64,000 bases of DNA from Ruania rhizosphaerae (GCF_009805705.1 NZ_VSMB01000011.1:1-64000); one strand, 5' to 3'; shown: positions 35,681 through 45,479, counted from the stretch's first letter. Numbers and translations: made by a program. Notes: generated from the letters alone by a model not told the origin.

Positions 35681-36355
35681 CTACAGGCTGCCGAGCAGTC
35701 TCAGACCCGTGACCACGATGCTGATGAGCATCGCAACGCCCCCGAGGATGATGCCCGCCATCGCCATCCCACCGTTGGTGGCCTCACCAGCGGCGACGGC
35801 ACTGCGTGCCCTGAGCCCGAACAGTAGCGCGGCGAGGCCGATCAGCGCTCCGCCCATCCACGCACAACTCACGACCACGGCACCGATCCCCACTCCGAGG
35901 GCCCAGCCACCGAGGGAGTTCTTGGACGTGCTCACCGGCGGGTAGCCGCCGTACCCGGCCTGGTTGCCTGCAGCCCCATAGGGCCCAGGTGCCCCGTAGG
36001 ATCCAGGTGGCCCATAGGTGCCGGGCTGGGCGTACCCGCCTGCCGGGTGACCTCCAGCCGGCTGGCCGTAGGGCCCAGGGGGTCCGGGCGGTGCCGGCGG
36101 ACCGGGCGGTGCCGGCGGTCCGGGCGGTGCCGGCGGTCCGGGCGGACCGGGCGGACCGGGCGGCATACCCGGGCCCGCTCCCGCCGGGCTGTTCCATGGG
36201 GTCTGTCCCTGGCTGTCGCCCTGCCCAGTCCCGTAGGGCCCGTACTGAGACGAGGGGCCGTACCGAGCGGACTGCTGCCCTTCGGTCGGGCTACCGGTGC
36301 CGTCTGGGTCTGAATCCGAGAAGTACGACCCGTAGGGATTGGTGGGGTGATTCAC
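35681..36355 (-). CDS. DUF4190-type membrane protein with a Pro/Gly-rich N-terminus
   Basis: GTG at 36355 follows AGGAG by 5 bases and gives 224 residues; the frame is open for another 180 codons upstream, but that part overlaps the next gene and is not preferred. The first 130 residues are low-complexity, with a collagen-like tract of PPG and PAPPGPP units (coded at about 36075-36170) and Tyr/Gly-rich repeats. Two transmembrane helices follow (about 140-175 and 188-215), with AGEATNGGMAMAGIILGGVAM between, the DUF4190 hallmark. Function unknown. It lies inside the trp run with other small membrane proteins. Confidence 0.82.
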   Translation of the reverse strand: MNHPTNPYGSYFSDSDPDGTGSPTEGQQSARYGPSSQYGPYGTGQGDSQGQTPWNSPAGAGPGMPPGPPGPPGPPAPPGPPAPPGPPAPPGPPGPYGQPAGGHPAGGYAQPGTYGPPGSYGAPGPYGAAGNQAGYGGYPPVSTSKNSLGGWALGVGIGAVVVSCAWMGGALIGLAALLFGLRARSAVAAGEATNGGMAMAGIILGGVAMLISIVVTGLRLLGSL

Positions 36356-36375
36356 ATGTGCTCCTACATCGGGTC

Positions 36376-36819
36376 TTACGGTGACAAATAGGGGGCGAGA
36401 AAAGGAATATTGCGCAGCACGCCGAAGACGACCACAGCGACAGCGAGAACCGGGTACACGGCATCCGGGATCCGCAGCGGCGACTGCCCGCGCCAGGAAC
36501 GAACCATCCACACCGCCCAGGCCACGGTGGCCAGTGGGAGAAGCACCGTGAGCATCGGATTCACCGACCACGCCGCCGCGACATCGGCACGAGCCAGAGC
36601 GGCGGTCGTTCGCAACCCGCCGCACATCGGGCAGTACAGACCCGTCAGCGCGAGCAGCGGGCACAGGACCGTCCCCCCGGTCTGCGGTTGCATCAGCACC
36701 ACCAGACCGGTGCCGGCGGCCAGGACGCCACCGATCACGGTCGGGGCCACCCGGTCCCGCCGCACTCGCTCGCCCACGAATGCCCCCGTGTGCGGTCCGT
36801 CGGTCGCCACACCGATCAT
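36376..36819 (-). CDS. DUF2752 membrane protein
   Basis: This 147-residue protein has the DUF2752 signature CPLLALTGLYCPMCGGLR (about 55-72), with the CP-x7-CPxCGxxR spacing that suggests metal or disulfide chemistry at the membrane. It has three to four hydrophobic helices. The start overlaps the upstream gene's stop by 4 bases. Many bacteria carry one copy; its biochemical role has not been established. In actinobacteria it often neighbours trp genes, as here. Confidence 0.85.
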   Translation of the reverse strand: MIGVATDGPHTGAFVGERVRRDRVAPTVIGGVLAAGTGLVVLMQPQTGGTVLCPLLALTGLYCPMCGGLRTTAALARADVAAAWSVNPMLTVLLPLATVAWAVWMVRSWRGQSPLRIPDAVYPVLAVAVVVFGVLRNIPFLAPYLSP

Positions 36820-37100
36820 CGCCGCGGGCGGCGTACCTGTCCCAGTCCGGCAGCCCGCAAGGACAGGCTGACGATCCCGCCGAGCACGAACAGCCCGGCA
36901 CCGACAGCGATCAGCGGCATCGACGGAAGAACGAAGCCGATCCCGGCCACCGTGCTCGCAATGACCCCGGCCAGGAAGAAGACCCAGGCGGCGACTGTGC
37001 GACCGTGGTTCTGCGGTGGAGATGCAGGCGGACGGATCTGTTCGGCCGGACCGGTGACTGCCACGGACTGTGCCGCACCGGAGCGTGCTGAGGTGGTCAT
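36816..37100 (-). CDS. Small membrane protein with an HGxxxAAW motif
   Basis: This is a 94-residue protein with two transmembrane helices (about 38-58 and 63-83). Just before the first is NHGRTVAAW (about 31-39), close to the HGxxPAAW signature of an actinobacterial family of unknown function; here the Pro is replaced by Val. The stop overlaps the next start by 4 bases. Its conserved place between the Trp-associated membrane protein and the DUF2752 protein suggests a shared role at the membrane, not demonstrated. Confidence 0.78.
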   Translation of the reverse strand: MTTSARSGAAQSVAVTGPAEQIRPPASPPQNHGRTVAAWVFFLAGVIASTVAGIGFVLPSMPLIAVGAGLFVLGGIVSLSLRAAGLGQVRRPRR

Positions 37101-37142
37101 GAGTCGTGCCCTTCGTCCGCCAGATGGTCTTCTGACACCAGC

Positions 37143-37757
37143 CTACCGGTCGGAGGGGTCCTCACCGCGGCTCAGCGCGTCCCAGTCCGCCATTCTGGTG
37201 GCGCGCCCGGTCTGCCCGGATTCCCCATCCGGGTCGGGTGCGCGCTCGTAGCGCCGAGCGGCGGCCCGCCAGCTGCCCATCCGCCAGGGCAGGATCCCGC
37301 CGACCAGCGCGACGGCCACACCGGCCACGAGCGCCAGCCACGGCCAGACCGTGGTCCCCACGGCCCCGCCGAGCTCACGCACCCCGGTCATGTCCGCGGC
37401 CACGGACTGTACCGGCGTCTGCGGATCCCGCAGGAACGCCACGACCGCGACGATCGCGCCGAGTCCACCGAGTGCTGCTGCCACGGCGGCCACGACACGC
37501 GCGATCCGGCCGGCCAGGCCGATCACCAGACCGGCCACGATCACCACCAGAGCCAGGCTCGGGACCAGCGGGGCACCGTCAGCTCCGGAGACCGATGCCG
37601 TCCCCCCGGCTCCGATCGTGGTGCGTACCGGAGCGTGGGCCCACGTCGGCAGGCTCAGCACGAGCAACAGTGCTCCCACCGCCAGCAGCACCAGCACCGC
37701 GGTCCGGCGCCCGACGCCGCGGCGATACGGCTCGGGGGCACTCCTGGACGTGCTCAC
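37143..37757 (-). CDS. Trp biosynthesis-associated membrane protein (TIGR02234 type)
   Basis: This 204-residue protein has an N-terminal basic tail, then TM1 (about 19-38, VLVLLAVGALLLVLSLPTW). An extracytoplasmic loop, two central helices and a fourth (WLALVAGVAVALVGGIL) follow. The organisation and position directly after trpE match the actinobacterial family found in Trp operons. The function is unknown; tryptophan transport or regulation has been guessed from context. The trpE stop is 3 bases from its start. Confidence 0.85.
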   Translation of the reverse strand: MSTSRSAPEPYRRGVGRRTAVLVLLAVGALLLVLSLPTWAHAPVRTTIGAGGTASVSGADGAPLVPSLALVVIVAGLVIGLAGRIARVVAAVAAALGGLGAIVAVVAFLRDPQTPVQSVAADMTGVRELGGAVGTTVWPWLALVAGVAVALVGGILPWRMGSWRAAARRYERAPDPDGESGQTGRATRMADWDALSRGEDPSDR

Positions 37758-37760
37758 GCC

Positions 37761-39359
37761 TTATTCCACCTCCGCCACGGCGGACGCGATCTGGACCGCT
37801 CGGACCGCCGCGGCAGCCTTGTTCCGGGTCTCCCAGTACTCGTCCTCAGGATCGGAATCGGCCACCAGCCCACCACCGGCCTGCACGCTGGCCCTGCCGC
37901 CGCGGATCAGTGCGGTCCGGATCGCAATCGCCATATCGAGGTCACCCGCAAGGTCGAAGTAGCCCACGGTGCCTCCGTAGATCCCCCGCCGGGCGGGTTC
38001 GAGCTCATCGATGAGGGCGATCGCCCGCGGCTTCGGTGCACCGGAGAGGGTCCCGGCCGGGAATGTCGCCGTCAGCACATCGACGGCGGAGGCGTCCTCA
38101 CTCACGGTGCCCACCACAGTGGAGCTCATGTGCATGATGTGGCTGAACCGCTTGATCTCCATGAACTCCACGACCGCGACCGAGCCCGCCTCGCAGACAC
38201 GGCCGAGGTCATTGCGTGCCAGATCCACCAGCATCAGGTGCTCGGCCCGCTCCTTCGGGTCGGCCAGTAGCTCCTCGGCATGACGCCGGTCCTCCCCCGG
38301 GTTGTGACCGCGTGGCCGCGATCCCGCGATCGGGAAACTCTGCGCTTGGCGGCCTGTGACCTTCACGAGCGTCTCCGGGCTGGAGCCGACCACGTGGAAC
38401 TCCCCGCCATCGGCGTCGGCCAGGTGCAGGAAGTACATATAGGGGCTCGGGTTGATGGTGCGCAGGACGCGGTAGACATCGAGCGGGTCGGCCGGGCAGT
38501 CGAGGTCGAGGCGCTGGGACAGCACCACCTGGAACACCTCGCCGTCGCGTATTGCCTGCTTGGCTGCCTGGACGCCGGCGGCATAGTCCTCGCGAGCGGT
38601 TCGGAATCGCAGGTCGGGCTGCTCAGCATCGGTCGTGCGCAATGCGTGGGAGCGGGTCGGTGCAACCAACTGCTCCTGCATCGCGTCCAAGCGGGCGACC
38701 GCATCGGCGTGCGCCTCGTCGACGCGTGCATCGGAGTCGTCGGTATTGATCGCATTGGCGATCAACCACACATCACCGGTGTGGTGGTCGATCGCGGCCA
38801 TGTCACCCACCAGGCACAGCGCGACGTCCGGGACGTCGAGCTCATCGGGTGGAACAGCCGGCAACGTGGGCTCCCAGTGGTGCACCACATCCCAGCCGAG
38901 CGAACCGACCAACCCACCCGTCAACGGTGGCAGGTGCGGCAGGCTCGGGGTGTGCAACGCAGCCAGCGCCCCGCGCAGAACACTGAGCACGTTCCCCTCG
39001 GTGGGAACCGATACCGGCACATCACCGGTCCAGTGTGCCTGCCCGTCCCGTTCGGTCAGGATCGCCCGGGCGGTCACGCCGATGAAGGACCACCGGGACC
39101 ACGCGCCGTCGGAAGCGGACTCCAGCACGAACGTGCCCGGGCGCCCTGAGGAGAGCTGACGGTACAGCCCGACGGGCGTGACGTCGTCGGCAAGCAGGCG
39201 ACGCACCACAGGAATCACCCGGCGATGGGTGGCCATCCGACGGAACTCCGGCAGCGCGGGCCAGGTCACCCCCCAGGGCGGCGGAGCGGGCAATGCGCCA
39301 GCGGGAGAGTCGGTAGCAGGATCGGCCGGTGCGGTCGACTCCGTGGACTCGCTCATCAT
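37761..39359 (-). CDS. trpE: Anthranilate synthase component I
   Basis: TrpE makes anthranilate from chorismate using ammonia from TrpG (not in this window). It has 532 residues. The feedback-site segment [18 protein letters not shown] lies near residue 75, consistent with tryptophan inhibition. Catalytic motifs include [48 protein letters not shown] and the terminal [19 protein letters not shown]. The start overlaps the hisI stop by 4 bases, so histidine and tryptophan synthesis are linked in one transcript. No leader-peptide attenuator is visible upstream. Confidence 0.96.
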   Translation of the reverse strand: MMSESTESTAPADPATDSPAGALPAPPPWGVTWPALPEFRRMATHRRVIPVVRRLLADDVTPVGLYRQLSSGRPGTFVLESASDGAWSRWSFIGVTARAILTERDGQAHWTGDVPVSVPTEGNVLSVLRGALAALHTPSLPHLPPLTGGLVGSLGWDVVHHWEPTLPAVPPDELDVPDVALCLVGDMAAIDHHTGDVWLIANAINTDDSDARVDEAHADAVARLDAMQEQLVAPTRSHALRTTDAEQPDLRFRTAREDYAAGVQAAKQAIRDGEVFQVVLSQRLDLDCPADPLDVYRVLRTINPSPYMYFLHLADADGGEFHVVGSSPETLVKVTGRQAQSFPIAGSRPRGHNPGEDRRHAEELLADPKERAEHLMLVDLARNDLGRVCEAGSVAVVEFMEIKRFSHIMHMSSTVVGTVSEDASAVDVLTATFPAGTLSGAPKPRAIALIDELEPARRGIYGGTVGYFDLAGDLDMAIAIRTALIRGGRASVQAGGGLVADSDPEDEYWETRNKAAAAVRAVQIASAVAEVE

Positions 39360-39724
39360 GCCTCCCGGCTCAACGGCAGCAGGCCCCCGGCCTGGAAGCA
39401 GCTGCGCGTCCCCGTGTGGCAGGCGGGGCCGATCTGCTCCACGCGCAGCAGCAGCGCATCACCATCGCAGTCGATCGCCACCGAGCGGACGTACTGCACA
39501 TGGCCGGAGGTGTCGCCCTTGCGCCAGTACTCCTGCCGGGACCGGGACCAGTAGGTCACGCGGCCCTCGGTGAGGGTGCGCCGTAGCGCTTCGTCGTTCA
39601 TCCACGCCACCATCAGCACCTCGTCGGAGTCGTCGTCCTGCACGACGACGCACACGAGGCCCTGATCATTGCGGGAGAGTCGCCCGGCGACTTCCGGATC
39701 CAGGGTGAGGCTCACATCGGACAC
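39356..39724 (-). CDS. hisI: Phosphoribosyl-AMP cyclohydrolase
   Basis: HisI opens the purine ring of PR-AMP in histidine synthesis. It is a 122-residue stand-alone cyclohydrolase. GTG at 39724 ([14 protein letters not shown]) has AGGA 6 bases upstream; the open frame extends further but reads as non-conserved. Metal-binding motifs are [11 protein letters not shown]-like ([15 protein letters not shown]) and [10 protein letters not shown], and the substrate segment [17 protein letters not shown] is intact. hisE/hisG are elsewhere. It leads into trpE by a 4-base overlap. Confidence 0.95.
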   Translation of the reverse strand: MSDVSLTLDPEVAGRLSRNDQGLVCVVVQDDDSDEVLMVAWMNDEALRRTLTEGRVTYWSRSRQEYWRKGDTSGHVQYVRSVAIDCDGDALLLRVEQIGPACHTGTRSCFQAGGLLPLSREA

Positions 39725-39750
39725 CCCCCGATCCTGCCACGTCTGCGTGG

Positions 39751-39912
39751 CTACCCTCGCGCGCTGGCCATGATCCAGCAAGCGTGCATCCGCGCATAGA
39801 CACTGTCGGCGGCCGCGAGCTCGGCATGGCGACCGACCTCGACCACCCGGCCGGCATCCACAACTGCCGGGCCCGCGGGACAGTGCTCGCCCGCCCCGCG
39901 TGCCATCCCCAT
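39751..39912 (-). pseudogene. Remnant of an ABC exporter ATPase C-terminus
   Basis: A short frame (53 codons, then TAG at 39753-39751) reads [30 protein letters not shown]. This closely resembles the extreme C-terminus of MsbA/lipid-A-type ABC exporters: the H-loop exit, VVE-GRHAEL, then VYARLH. No Walker motifs or membrane domain are found upstream on either strand, where the TIGR03085-like gene now lies. It looks like the last fragment of a deleted transporter gene. An alternative is a chance similarity of a tiny frame, which the long ordered match makes less likely. Confidence 0.5.
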
Positions 39913-39928
39913 ATGCCAGGCTGTGATC

Positions 39929-40558
39929 ATGTGGGCACAACGTGAGCAGCGCGCACTTCTGGAGACGATGCGGGCGGCGGGCCCCGACGCACCGACCCTG
40001 TGCGACGGCTGGCAGACCCGCCATCTGGCAGCGCACCTGTACCTGCGCGGTCACCGCCCGTGGGCGCTGCTGCGTGGCGCCGATGCCGCCATCGACGAGT
40101 TGTCCACCACGCTGACCGAGCCGCGCGCCTACGACGACCTGCTCGCTGAGTTCTCCGGGAGCGGACGCGGCATGTCGGGCCTCGCCTCCCTGCCGCTCAT
40201 CGGCGACCGCGCCGACGAGACCGCCAACCACCTCGAGTACCTCGTTCACCACGAGGACGTGCGCCGCGCCGGGGAACGACCTGCCGCCCCCCGCACGCTC
40301 ACGGCGGAACAGGAGCAGGCCGTCTGGAGGGCCACGGTGACGATGGCACGCCTGGCCTACCGTTCAGCACCGACCGGGGTGGTGCTCGTGTGGCCAGGTG
40401 GGCCACGCGCCCAGGTCCGGCGGGACAGCGACAGCGTCGCCCTCGTGGGGGAACCGGTCGAGCAGGCGCTCTACGCCTTCGGGCGCCGTGACCACGCCGA
40501 CCTCACCCTGCGTGGCGCACCGGACGCCGTCGCCAGGATGCGGGACTGGGCCGCCTGA
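39929..40558 (+). CDS. TIGR03085-like DinB/maleylpyruvate-isomerase-fold protein
   Basis: This 209-residue protein opens [14 protein letters not shown] and continues [20 protein letters not shown], with His residues near 36 and 118 ([11 protein letters not shown]) placed as in metal-binding DinB-superfamily proteins. The whole matches the uncharacterised actinobacterial TIGR03085 family. ATG 39929 is chosen (AGG 8 bases upstream); GTG 39923 would add two residues. It is the only rightward gene in this part and interrupts the hisF and hisI order, ending 15 bases before the hisF stop. Function unknown; thiol-dependent chemistry has been suggested for relatives. Confidence 0.8.
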   Translation: MWAQREQRALLETMRAAGPDAPTLCDGWQTRHLAAHLYLRGHRPWALLRGADAAIDELSTTLTEPRAYDDLLAEFSGSGRGMSGLASLPLIGDRADETANHLEYLVHHEDVRRAGERPAAPRTLTAEQEQAVWRATVTMARLAYRSAPTGVVLVWPGGPRAQVRRDSDSVALVGEPVEQALYAFGRRDHADLTLRGAPDAVARMRDWAA

Positions 40559-40573
40559 CCCGCGACGCCGGCT

Positions 40574-41344
40574 CTACCGGACCGGGAAGTCCGCCTCGCG
40601 CAGCGCTGCCTTGACCTCACCGACGCTCAGCGCACCGAAGTGGAAGACACTCGCCGCAAGCAGGGCATCTGCACCGGCCCGCGCTGCGTCAACGAAATGC
40701 TCGACCGTCCCGGCCCCGCCGCTGGCGATCAACGGGACGCTCACCTCCGAACGCACGCGGGCGATCATCTCCAGATCGAATCCCGAGGTGGTGCCGTCCG
40801 CGTCGATCGAGTTCAGGAGCACCTCGCCCACGCCGAGTTCCTCGGCGCGGCGCACCCACTCGAGCGCGTCGAGCCCGGTCCCGCGGCGGCCTCCGTGCGT
40901 GGTGACCTCGAATCCTGAGGGGGTCGTGACACCCTCGCGAGTGCGCCGGGCATCCACCGAGAGCACGAGCACCTGTGAGCCGAACCGGGCTGCGATCTCC
41001 GCGATGAGCTCGGGCCTGGCGATCGCCGCGGTGTTCACCCCCACCTTGTCCGCACCTGCGCGCAGCAGCGCATCGACATCCTCGGCGCTGCGCACACCCC
41101 CGCCGACAGTCAGTGGCACGAACACCTGTTCAGCCGTCCGCGAGACGATCTCCAGGGTGGTGGCGCGCCCGTCGGTGGAGGCGCTGACGTCGAGGAAGGT
41201 CACCTCGTCGGCGCTCTCCGCGTCGTAGCGGCGAGCGAGTTCAACCGGGTCACCGGCGTCGCGGAGGTTCTCGAAGTTGACGCCCTTGACCACGCGCCCG
41301 GCGTCGACGTCCAGACATGGCACCACCCGGATCGCGACCGTCAT
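40574..41344 (-). CDS. hisF: Imidazole glycerol phosphate synthase subunit HisF
   Basis: HisF cyclises PRFAR with ammonia from HisH to give imidazole glycerol phosphate and AICAR. From ATG 41344 it has 256 residues, standard. The (beta/alpha)8 barrel shows [19 protein letters not shown], the catalytic Asp in [25 protein letters not shown] with the second Asp, [10 protein letters not shown], and the phosphate loop LIASGGAG. The start overlaps the FKBP stop by 4 bases. An upstream open frame overlaps that gene and is not preferred. Confidence 0.97.
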   Translation of the reverse strand: MTVAIRVVPCLDVDAGRVVKGVNFENLRDAGDPVELARRYDAESADEVTFLDVSASTDGRATTLEIVSRTAEQVFVPLTVGGGVRSAEDVDALLRAGADKVGVNTAAIARPELIAEIAARFGSQVLVLSVDARRTREGVTTPSGFEVTTHGGRRGTGLDALEWVRRAEELGVGEVLLNSIDADGTTSGFDLEMIARVRSEVSVPLIASGGAGTVEHFVDAARAGADALLAASVFHFGALSVGEVKAALREADFPVR

Positions 41345-42282
41345 GACTCCTCCACCCCGTCGCCGGCGTCGGACCCGGCCGAGCCCTCGGTGCCGTCCAG
41401 CGCGGACACGGCAAGCACATCGATCACATAGACGAGCGTATCGTCCCCGAATGCCTGCGAGGGCGGCACGATCAGCATCACCTGCGATCCGACCGGGGTG
41501 TCGACGAGTCCGTTCTGCCACCCCTCGATCAGGCCCGTGAAGGCGATCGTGGTCGGTCCCTCGCCGCTGGACCAGGTGCCGTCGACCACCTCGCCGCTCT
41601 CCCAGGAGACTGCGGTGTAACGCACCGTGACCGCCATCTCCTCCTGGACCTGCGGTCCGTCGCCGCGTCTGAGGGTGACCACTTCCAGCTCCGAGGGTGG
41701 CTCGGATCCGGGGATCTCGACCGACGGTGCTCCGGACTCGTCCAAGGTGACGGTCGGCGTCCCCTCGGGTGGATCGACCTCCTCGCCCCACGCGCGCGTG
41801 TGCCGGATGTCGTACACGAGCACCGACGGCTCGGGACGATCGGCCGTGCCGAGCTCGACCCGGAGCAGCCGGGAGCCCTCCCGGGTGCCGAGGAGGTCCT
41901 CGTACAACGGACCTGCCTCATCCTCGCTGACACGCAGCGTCTGCGGCTGCGACCCGAAGTTGCTCACCTCGACCTCACCGGTCTCGGCACTGACCGCCAT
42001 GTAGGAGACCAGCGCCAGGTCGCCCTCGGCCAGCGCGGGTCCGTTGCCCTCGACGACGGTACGCGTGCCGGACTCGGTCACGGCCAGCGGTGTATCGAAC
42101 TGGACGTGCGGTCGCGCGCCGAAATCGCCGGCGACCTCCACCTGCTCCACCGCGGGGGGCTCCGGTTCGGCCTCGGGCTGGGTGCACCCGGTCAGAAAGA
42201 GCGCCATGACGGCCGTGACGAGAACGAGGCGGGTCGCGCGAGAGGCGGGCAAGCGACCTCCGGGCGGGCTTGAGCGGAACAC
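41341..42282 (-). CDS. FKBP-type peptidyl-prolyl isomerase lipoprotein
   Basis: This protein has a signal peptide with lipobox LTGC ([17 protein letters not shown]), then two FKBP-like domains. The second ends [45 protein letters not shown] and [10 protein letters not shown], the classic isomerase order. It should fold secreted proteins at the outer face of the membrane. GTG 42282 (AGGA 8 bases upstream) gives 313 residues; TTG 42252 with GGAGG 4 bases upstream is an alternative. FKBP proteins are commonly encoded after pafA in actinobacteria, as here. Confidence 0.9.
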   Translation of the reverse strand: MFRSSPPGGRLPASRATRLVLVTAVMALFLTGCTQPEAEPEPPAVEQVEVAGDFGARPHVQFDTPLAVTESGTRTVVEGNGPALAEGDLALVSYMAVSAETGEVEVSNFGSQPQTLRVSEDEAGPLYEDLLGTREGSRLLRVELGTADRPEPSVLVYDIRHTRAWGEEVDPPEGTPTVTLDESGAPSVEIPGSEPPSELEVVTLRRGDGPQVQEEMAVTVRYTAVSWESGEVVDGTWSSGEGPTTIAFTGLIEGWQNGLVDTPVGSQVMLIVPPSQAFGDDTLVYVIDVLAVSALDGTEGSAGSDAGDGVEES

Positions 42283-42293
42283 GAGGGCAGATC

Positions 42294-43685
42294 CTACGCT
42301 CCCGCGGTGGGAGTTCCACCGCCAGGCTCGAGACTCGCGATCAGCCGGGCGACACGCTCGTCCTCGGAACGGAACGGGTCCTTGCACAACACGGTCCGGC
42401 CTGCGCCGTCGTTCAGCTTGAGGTGCACCCAGTCGACCGTGTAATCACGTCGGCGGGCTGTGGCCGCCTGCACGAACTCGCCCCGGAGCTTGGCCCGCGT
42501 GGTCTGCGGGGGCTGCTCGGACGCCGTCCTGATCTGCTCATCGGTGACCACCCTGGTCACCATGTCCCGGGCGGTCAGCTTGGCGAAGAGGCCGTCGGTC
42601 CGGGAGATGTCGTGATAGGCCAGGTCCAGACGCAGCACCCGCGGGTCGGAGAGCGGGACGCCGTGTGCCTGGCAGTAGCGGTCCAGGAGGCGCTTCTTGA
42701 TGGCCCAGTCGAGGTCCCGGTCCACGAGCGTGGTGTCCTGCTGACGCAGCGCCTTCAGACCGCGCGACCAGAGCTCGAGCACCTGGTCGTCGTGAGGTCG
42801 CTTGTCGGTCGTGGACAGGAAGTCCCGTACGCGGTCCAGATAGACCTGCTGGACCTCGACGGCGGTGTAGCGTGCGCCGCTGGCGAGAGCTACGGGTGTG
42901 GTGGCGGTGATGTCGTGGGAGATCTCCCGCAGCGCTCGCACGGGGTTCTCCAGACTGAGGTCCGGGAACTGCTGCCCGGCCTCCAGCATGCGCAGCAGCA
43001 GATCCGTCATCCCGACCTTGAGCAACGTGGTCGTCTCCGACATCGACGAATCTCCGGAGATCACGTGCAGACGCCGGTACCGGTCGGCGTCGGCGTGGGG
43101 TTCGTCCCGGGTGTTGATGATCGGGCGGGAGCGGGTCGTGGCCGAGCTCGTCGCCTCCCACAGGTGATCGGCCCGCTGGGAGAAACAGTAGAGCGGGCCG
43201 CGGGAGGTGACCTGGATGTGCCCGGCACCGGTGAGCACCTGGCGGGTGATGAGGAACGGCACCAGCACCTCCGCCAGCCGGGCGAAGTCACCGCGGCGGC
43301 GGATCAGGTAGTTCTCGTGGCAGCCGAAGGAGTTCCCGGCGGAGTCCAGGTTGTTCTTGAACAGGTGCACCCGTCCGTCGATGCCGTCGGCGTCGAGACG
43401 CTGCTGAGCATCCGCGACGAGCCCTTCGAGGATGCGCTCACCTGCCTTGTCGTGCGCGACCAGTTGGGTCAGGTCGTCGCACTCGGCAGTTGCATACTCC
43501 GGATGGGACCCGACATCGAGGTAGAGCCGTGCCCCATTTCCGAGGAACACGTTGGACGAACGCCCCCAGGCCACGACCTTGCGGAACAGGTACCGTGCCA
43601 CTTCCTCCGCCGACAGCCCCCGGCCCTCCGGTGCGGCGCAGGTGACCCCGAACTCAGTCTCCAGGCCGAAGATGCGCCGGCTCAT
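42294..43685 (-). CDS. pafA: Pup--protein ligase
   Basis: PafA joins the C-terminal glutamate of Pup to substrate lysines using ATP. It is 463 residues from ATG 43685. Diagnostic parts are [12 protein letters not shown] at the start, [15 protein letters not shown] with the catalytic Asp, [14 protein letters not shown]-like ATP contacts ([17 protein letters not shown]), SRADH-like [12 protein letters not shown], and [12 protein letters not shown] near the end. The frame is open upstream across prcA but those residues are not family. The ATG overlaps the prcA stop by 4 bases, tying it to the proteasome run. No pafB/pafC follows. Confidence 0.97.
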   Translation of the reverse strand: MSRRIFGLETEFGVTCAAPEGRGLSAEEVARYLFRKVVAWGRSSNVFLGNGARLYLDVGSHPEYATAECDDLTQLVAHDKAGERILEGLVADAQQRLDADGIDGRVHLFKNNLDSAGNSFGCHENYLIRRRGDFARLAEVLVPFLITRQVLTGAGHIQVTSRGPLYCFSQRADHLWEATSSATTRSRPIINTRDEPHADADRYRRLHVISGDSSMSETTTLLKVGMTDLLLRMLEAGQQFPDLSLENPVRALREISHDITATTPVALASGARYTAVEVQQVYLDRVRDFLSTTDKRPHDDQVLELWSRGLKALRQQDTTLVDRDLDWAIKKRLLDRYCQAHGVPLSDPRVLRLDLAYHDISRTDGLFAKLTARDMVTRVVTDEQIRTASEQPPQTTRAKLRGEFVQAATARRRDYTVDWVHLKLNDGAGRTVLCKDPFRSEDERVARLIASLEPGGGTPTAGA

Positions 43686-44410
43686 GTGCCCGCGCCACCT
43701 GCAGGGCCGCCCGCCGCACCGCTGTCGAGCAGCTCGGCGAGGGCGCCGGCGTCCAGCCGGCGGAACGTCCGGCGACGGCGCGAACGGTCGAGGACGGCAG
43801 CCTCCAGCTCTGGAGCGGGAATCCGGCGCTGCTTCCCGGACGAGTCGGTCCCCAGCGTGCCGACGGCCAGCACGAGAGCCTCGGCCAGGGTTAGGCCCAG
43901 GCGCCACGACTCACCGATGCGGTGGCCGAGCTGGTCTGCCGCTCCCCCCATCACCACGTATCCGGACTCGTCCGCGACCGAGCCGTCATAGCCGAGCCGG
44001 TAGATCTGGTCCCCGGATTGGCCCGAACCGACCTCGGCGACGGCGATCTCGACCTCGAGTGGTTTGGACTCGGTGGTGAACACCGATCCCAACGTCTGGG
44101 CGTAGGCATTCGCCAGCCCCCGGGCGTTGACGTCGCTGCGGTCGTAGGAGTATCCGCGCAGATCGGCGTACCGGACGCCGGCCACCCGCAAGTTCTCGAA
44201 CTCGTTGTACTTGCCGACCGCCGCGAATCCGATCCGGTCATAGATCTCGCTGATCTTGTGCAACGCCCGGGACGGGTTCTCGGTGACGAACGCGATACCG
44301 CCCTCGTAGCCGATCACGACGACCGAACGGCCGCGGGCGATCCCCTTGCGCGCGAAGTCCGCCCGGTCCTTCATCAACTGTTCGGGCGAGACGTAGAACG
44401 GCTGCGTCAT
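43682..44410 (-). CDS. prcA: Proteasome alpha subunit
   Basis: Seven copies form each outer ring of the 20S core and gate entry. The product is 242 residues. It begins [29 protein letters not shown], with the gating N-terminus and the [12 protein letters not shown] strand. The alpha fold continues through [17 protein letters not shown] and ends in a Gly/Ala-rich tail ([12 protein letters not shown]). No catalytic Thr, as expected. The start overlaps the prcB stop by 4 bases and the end overlaps pafA. The C-terminus of ARC (GQYL) should dock between adjacent alpha subunits. Confidence 0.97.
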   Translation of the reverse strand: MTQPFYVSPEQLMKDRADFARKGIARGRSVVVIGYEGGIAFVTENPSRALHKISEIYDRIGFAAVGKYNEFENLRVAGVRYADLRGYSYDRSDVNARGLANAYAQTLGSVFTTESKPLEVEIAVAEVGSGQSGDQIYRLGYDGSVADESGYVVMGGAADQLGHRIGESWRLGLTLAEALVLAVGTLGTDSSGKQRRIPAPELEAAVLDRSRRRRTFRRLDAGALAELLDSGAAGGPAGGAGT

Positions 44411-45243
44411 ACCTGCCTCCTGCGTTCCGGCAGCTCGAGGAGCCGCGCGACCACCTGCGCCAACTCCGCGTCGGAGACGCGTTGGTAGCCGTCGTCGTCG
44501 ACACGCGCCACGATCGGGTAGATACCCCGTTCGACGTCGGGACCGCCGGTGGCAGAATCTTCGTCCGCGGCGTCCATCAGCGCGTGCACGACCGCCTCGA
44601 CCCCGTCCGAGACGCTCATTCCCGGACGCCAGAGCTTCTTCAACGATCCCTTGGCGTGCACCGATCCGGAGCCGACGCTGTGGTACTCGATCTCCTCGTA
44701 GCGGCCACCGACGACATCGTAGGAAAAGATCCTCCCCACCCTGCTAGCCGGGTCGTACCCGCCGAACAGCGGCAGGGCGACGAGGCCACGCAACGCCAAC
44801 CCGAGGTTCCCGCGCACCATCGCTCCGAGTCTGTTCGCCTTTCCCTCCAACGAAAGCAGCGTGCCCTCGATCTTCTCGTAGTGCTCCAACTCGAGCTGGA
44901 ACAGCCGCACGAGATCGACAGCGACACCTGCGGTGCCGGCGATCCCGATGGCGGAGAACTCGTCTGCTGCGAAGACTTTCTCCATGTGCCGGTGGGCGAT
45001 GGCCGATCCCATGGTCGCGCGCCGGTCACCGGCCATCACGATCCCGTCATCGAGCGCGACCGCAACGATCGTCGTGGCGTGCGGGGAGCCGGTCACCACC
45101 TGGCCCGCATCCCCACCGTGGGACCCGCCCGGAAGCAGGTCGGGTGCATAGGAGGCGAGAAACTCCACGAACGAGGCGCTCCCCGGCCGGGTGAAGGCAG
45201 CGGGCAGGCGATCGGGGTACTGCTCCCGGGCACCGACGGTCAT
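44407..45243 (-). CDS. prcB: Proteasome beta subunit (catalytic)
   Basis: This Ntn-hydrolase forms the inner rings. A 56-residue propeptide ends SPHA, and autocleavage should expose Thr57 in [21 protein letters not shown]; the Asp/Arg/Lys pocket (AGDRRAT) is intact. The residue just before Thr is Ala, whereas the usual actinobacterial form is Gly (HGTTIVA). Length 278 is normal. The ATG overlaps the pup stop, and the end overlaps prcA by 4 bases, so both subunits and Pup are made from one message. Confidence 0.97.
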   Translation of the reverse strand: MTVGAREQYPDRLPAAFTRPGSASFVEFLASYAPDLLPGGSHGGDAGQVVTGSPHATTIVAVALDDGIVMAGDRRATMGSAIAHRHMEKVFAADEFSAIGIAGTAGVAVDLVRLFQLELEHYEKIEGTLLSLEGKANRLGAMVRGNLGLALRGLVALPLFGGYDPASRVGRIFSYDVVGGRYEEIEYHSVGSGSVHAKGSLKKLWRPGMSVSDGVEAVVHALMDAADEDSATGGPDVERGIYPIVARVDDDGYQRVSDAELAQVVARLLELPERRRQV

Positions 45244-45431
45244 TGCCCGCCCTTCTGCACGAATCCGCGGACGAAGGACTCGGCGTTGGTCTCCAGCACG
45301 TCGTCGATCTCCTCCAGCAGGGAGTCGACCTCGGTGTCGCGTGCCTGGGCACCACTGCCGGCCGGGGGTGGTGCCGAATCATCGTCGGGACGGGGGTGGG
45401 GGTGACGCTGATCGAACTGTCGTGGCGACAT
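45240..45431 (-). CDS. pup: Prokaryotic ubiquitin-like protein Pup
   Basis: This 63-residue disordered modifier ends GFVQKGGQ; Dop must deamidate the final Gln to Glu before PafA can ligate it. The coiled-coil forming part that threads into ARC is [23 protein letters not shown] (about residues 34-56; abbreviated motif LLEEID). The N-terminus is Pro/Asp/Gln-rich. GGAG lies 6 bases before the ATG. It sits between dop and prcB, the standard actinobacterial order. Confidence 0.98.
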   Translation of the reverse strand: MSPRQFDQRHPHPRPDDDSAPPPAGSGAQARDTEVDSLLEEIDDVLETNAESFVRGFVQKGGQ

Positions 45432-45479
45432 CGAGGCTCCGTAGCTGGTTGGCGCGGACGGGTCTTCGTGAGGCTGATC

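Noticed and set aside
36061-36175. Short GC-rich repeats that could suggest a CRISPR or satellite array
   Set aside because: They are in-frame codons for a Pro/Gly tract; no spacers and no cas genes.
39725-40252. Extended N-terminus for hisI
   Set aside because: The added residues are Arg/Gly/Cys-rich and overlap a plus-strand gene and the ABC remnant; GTG 39724 gives the standard stand-alone cyclohydrolase length.
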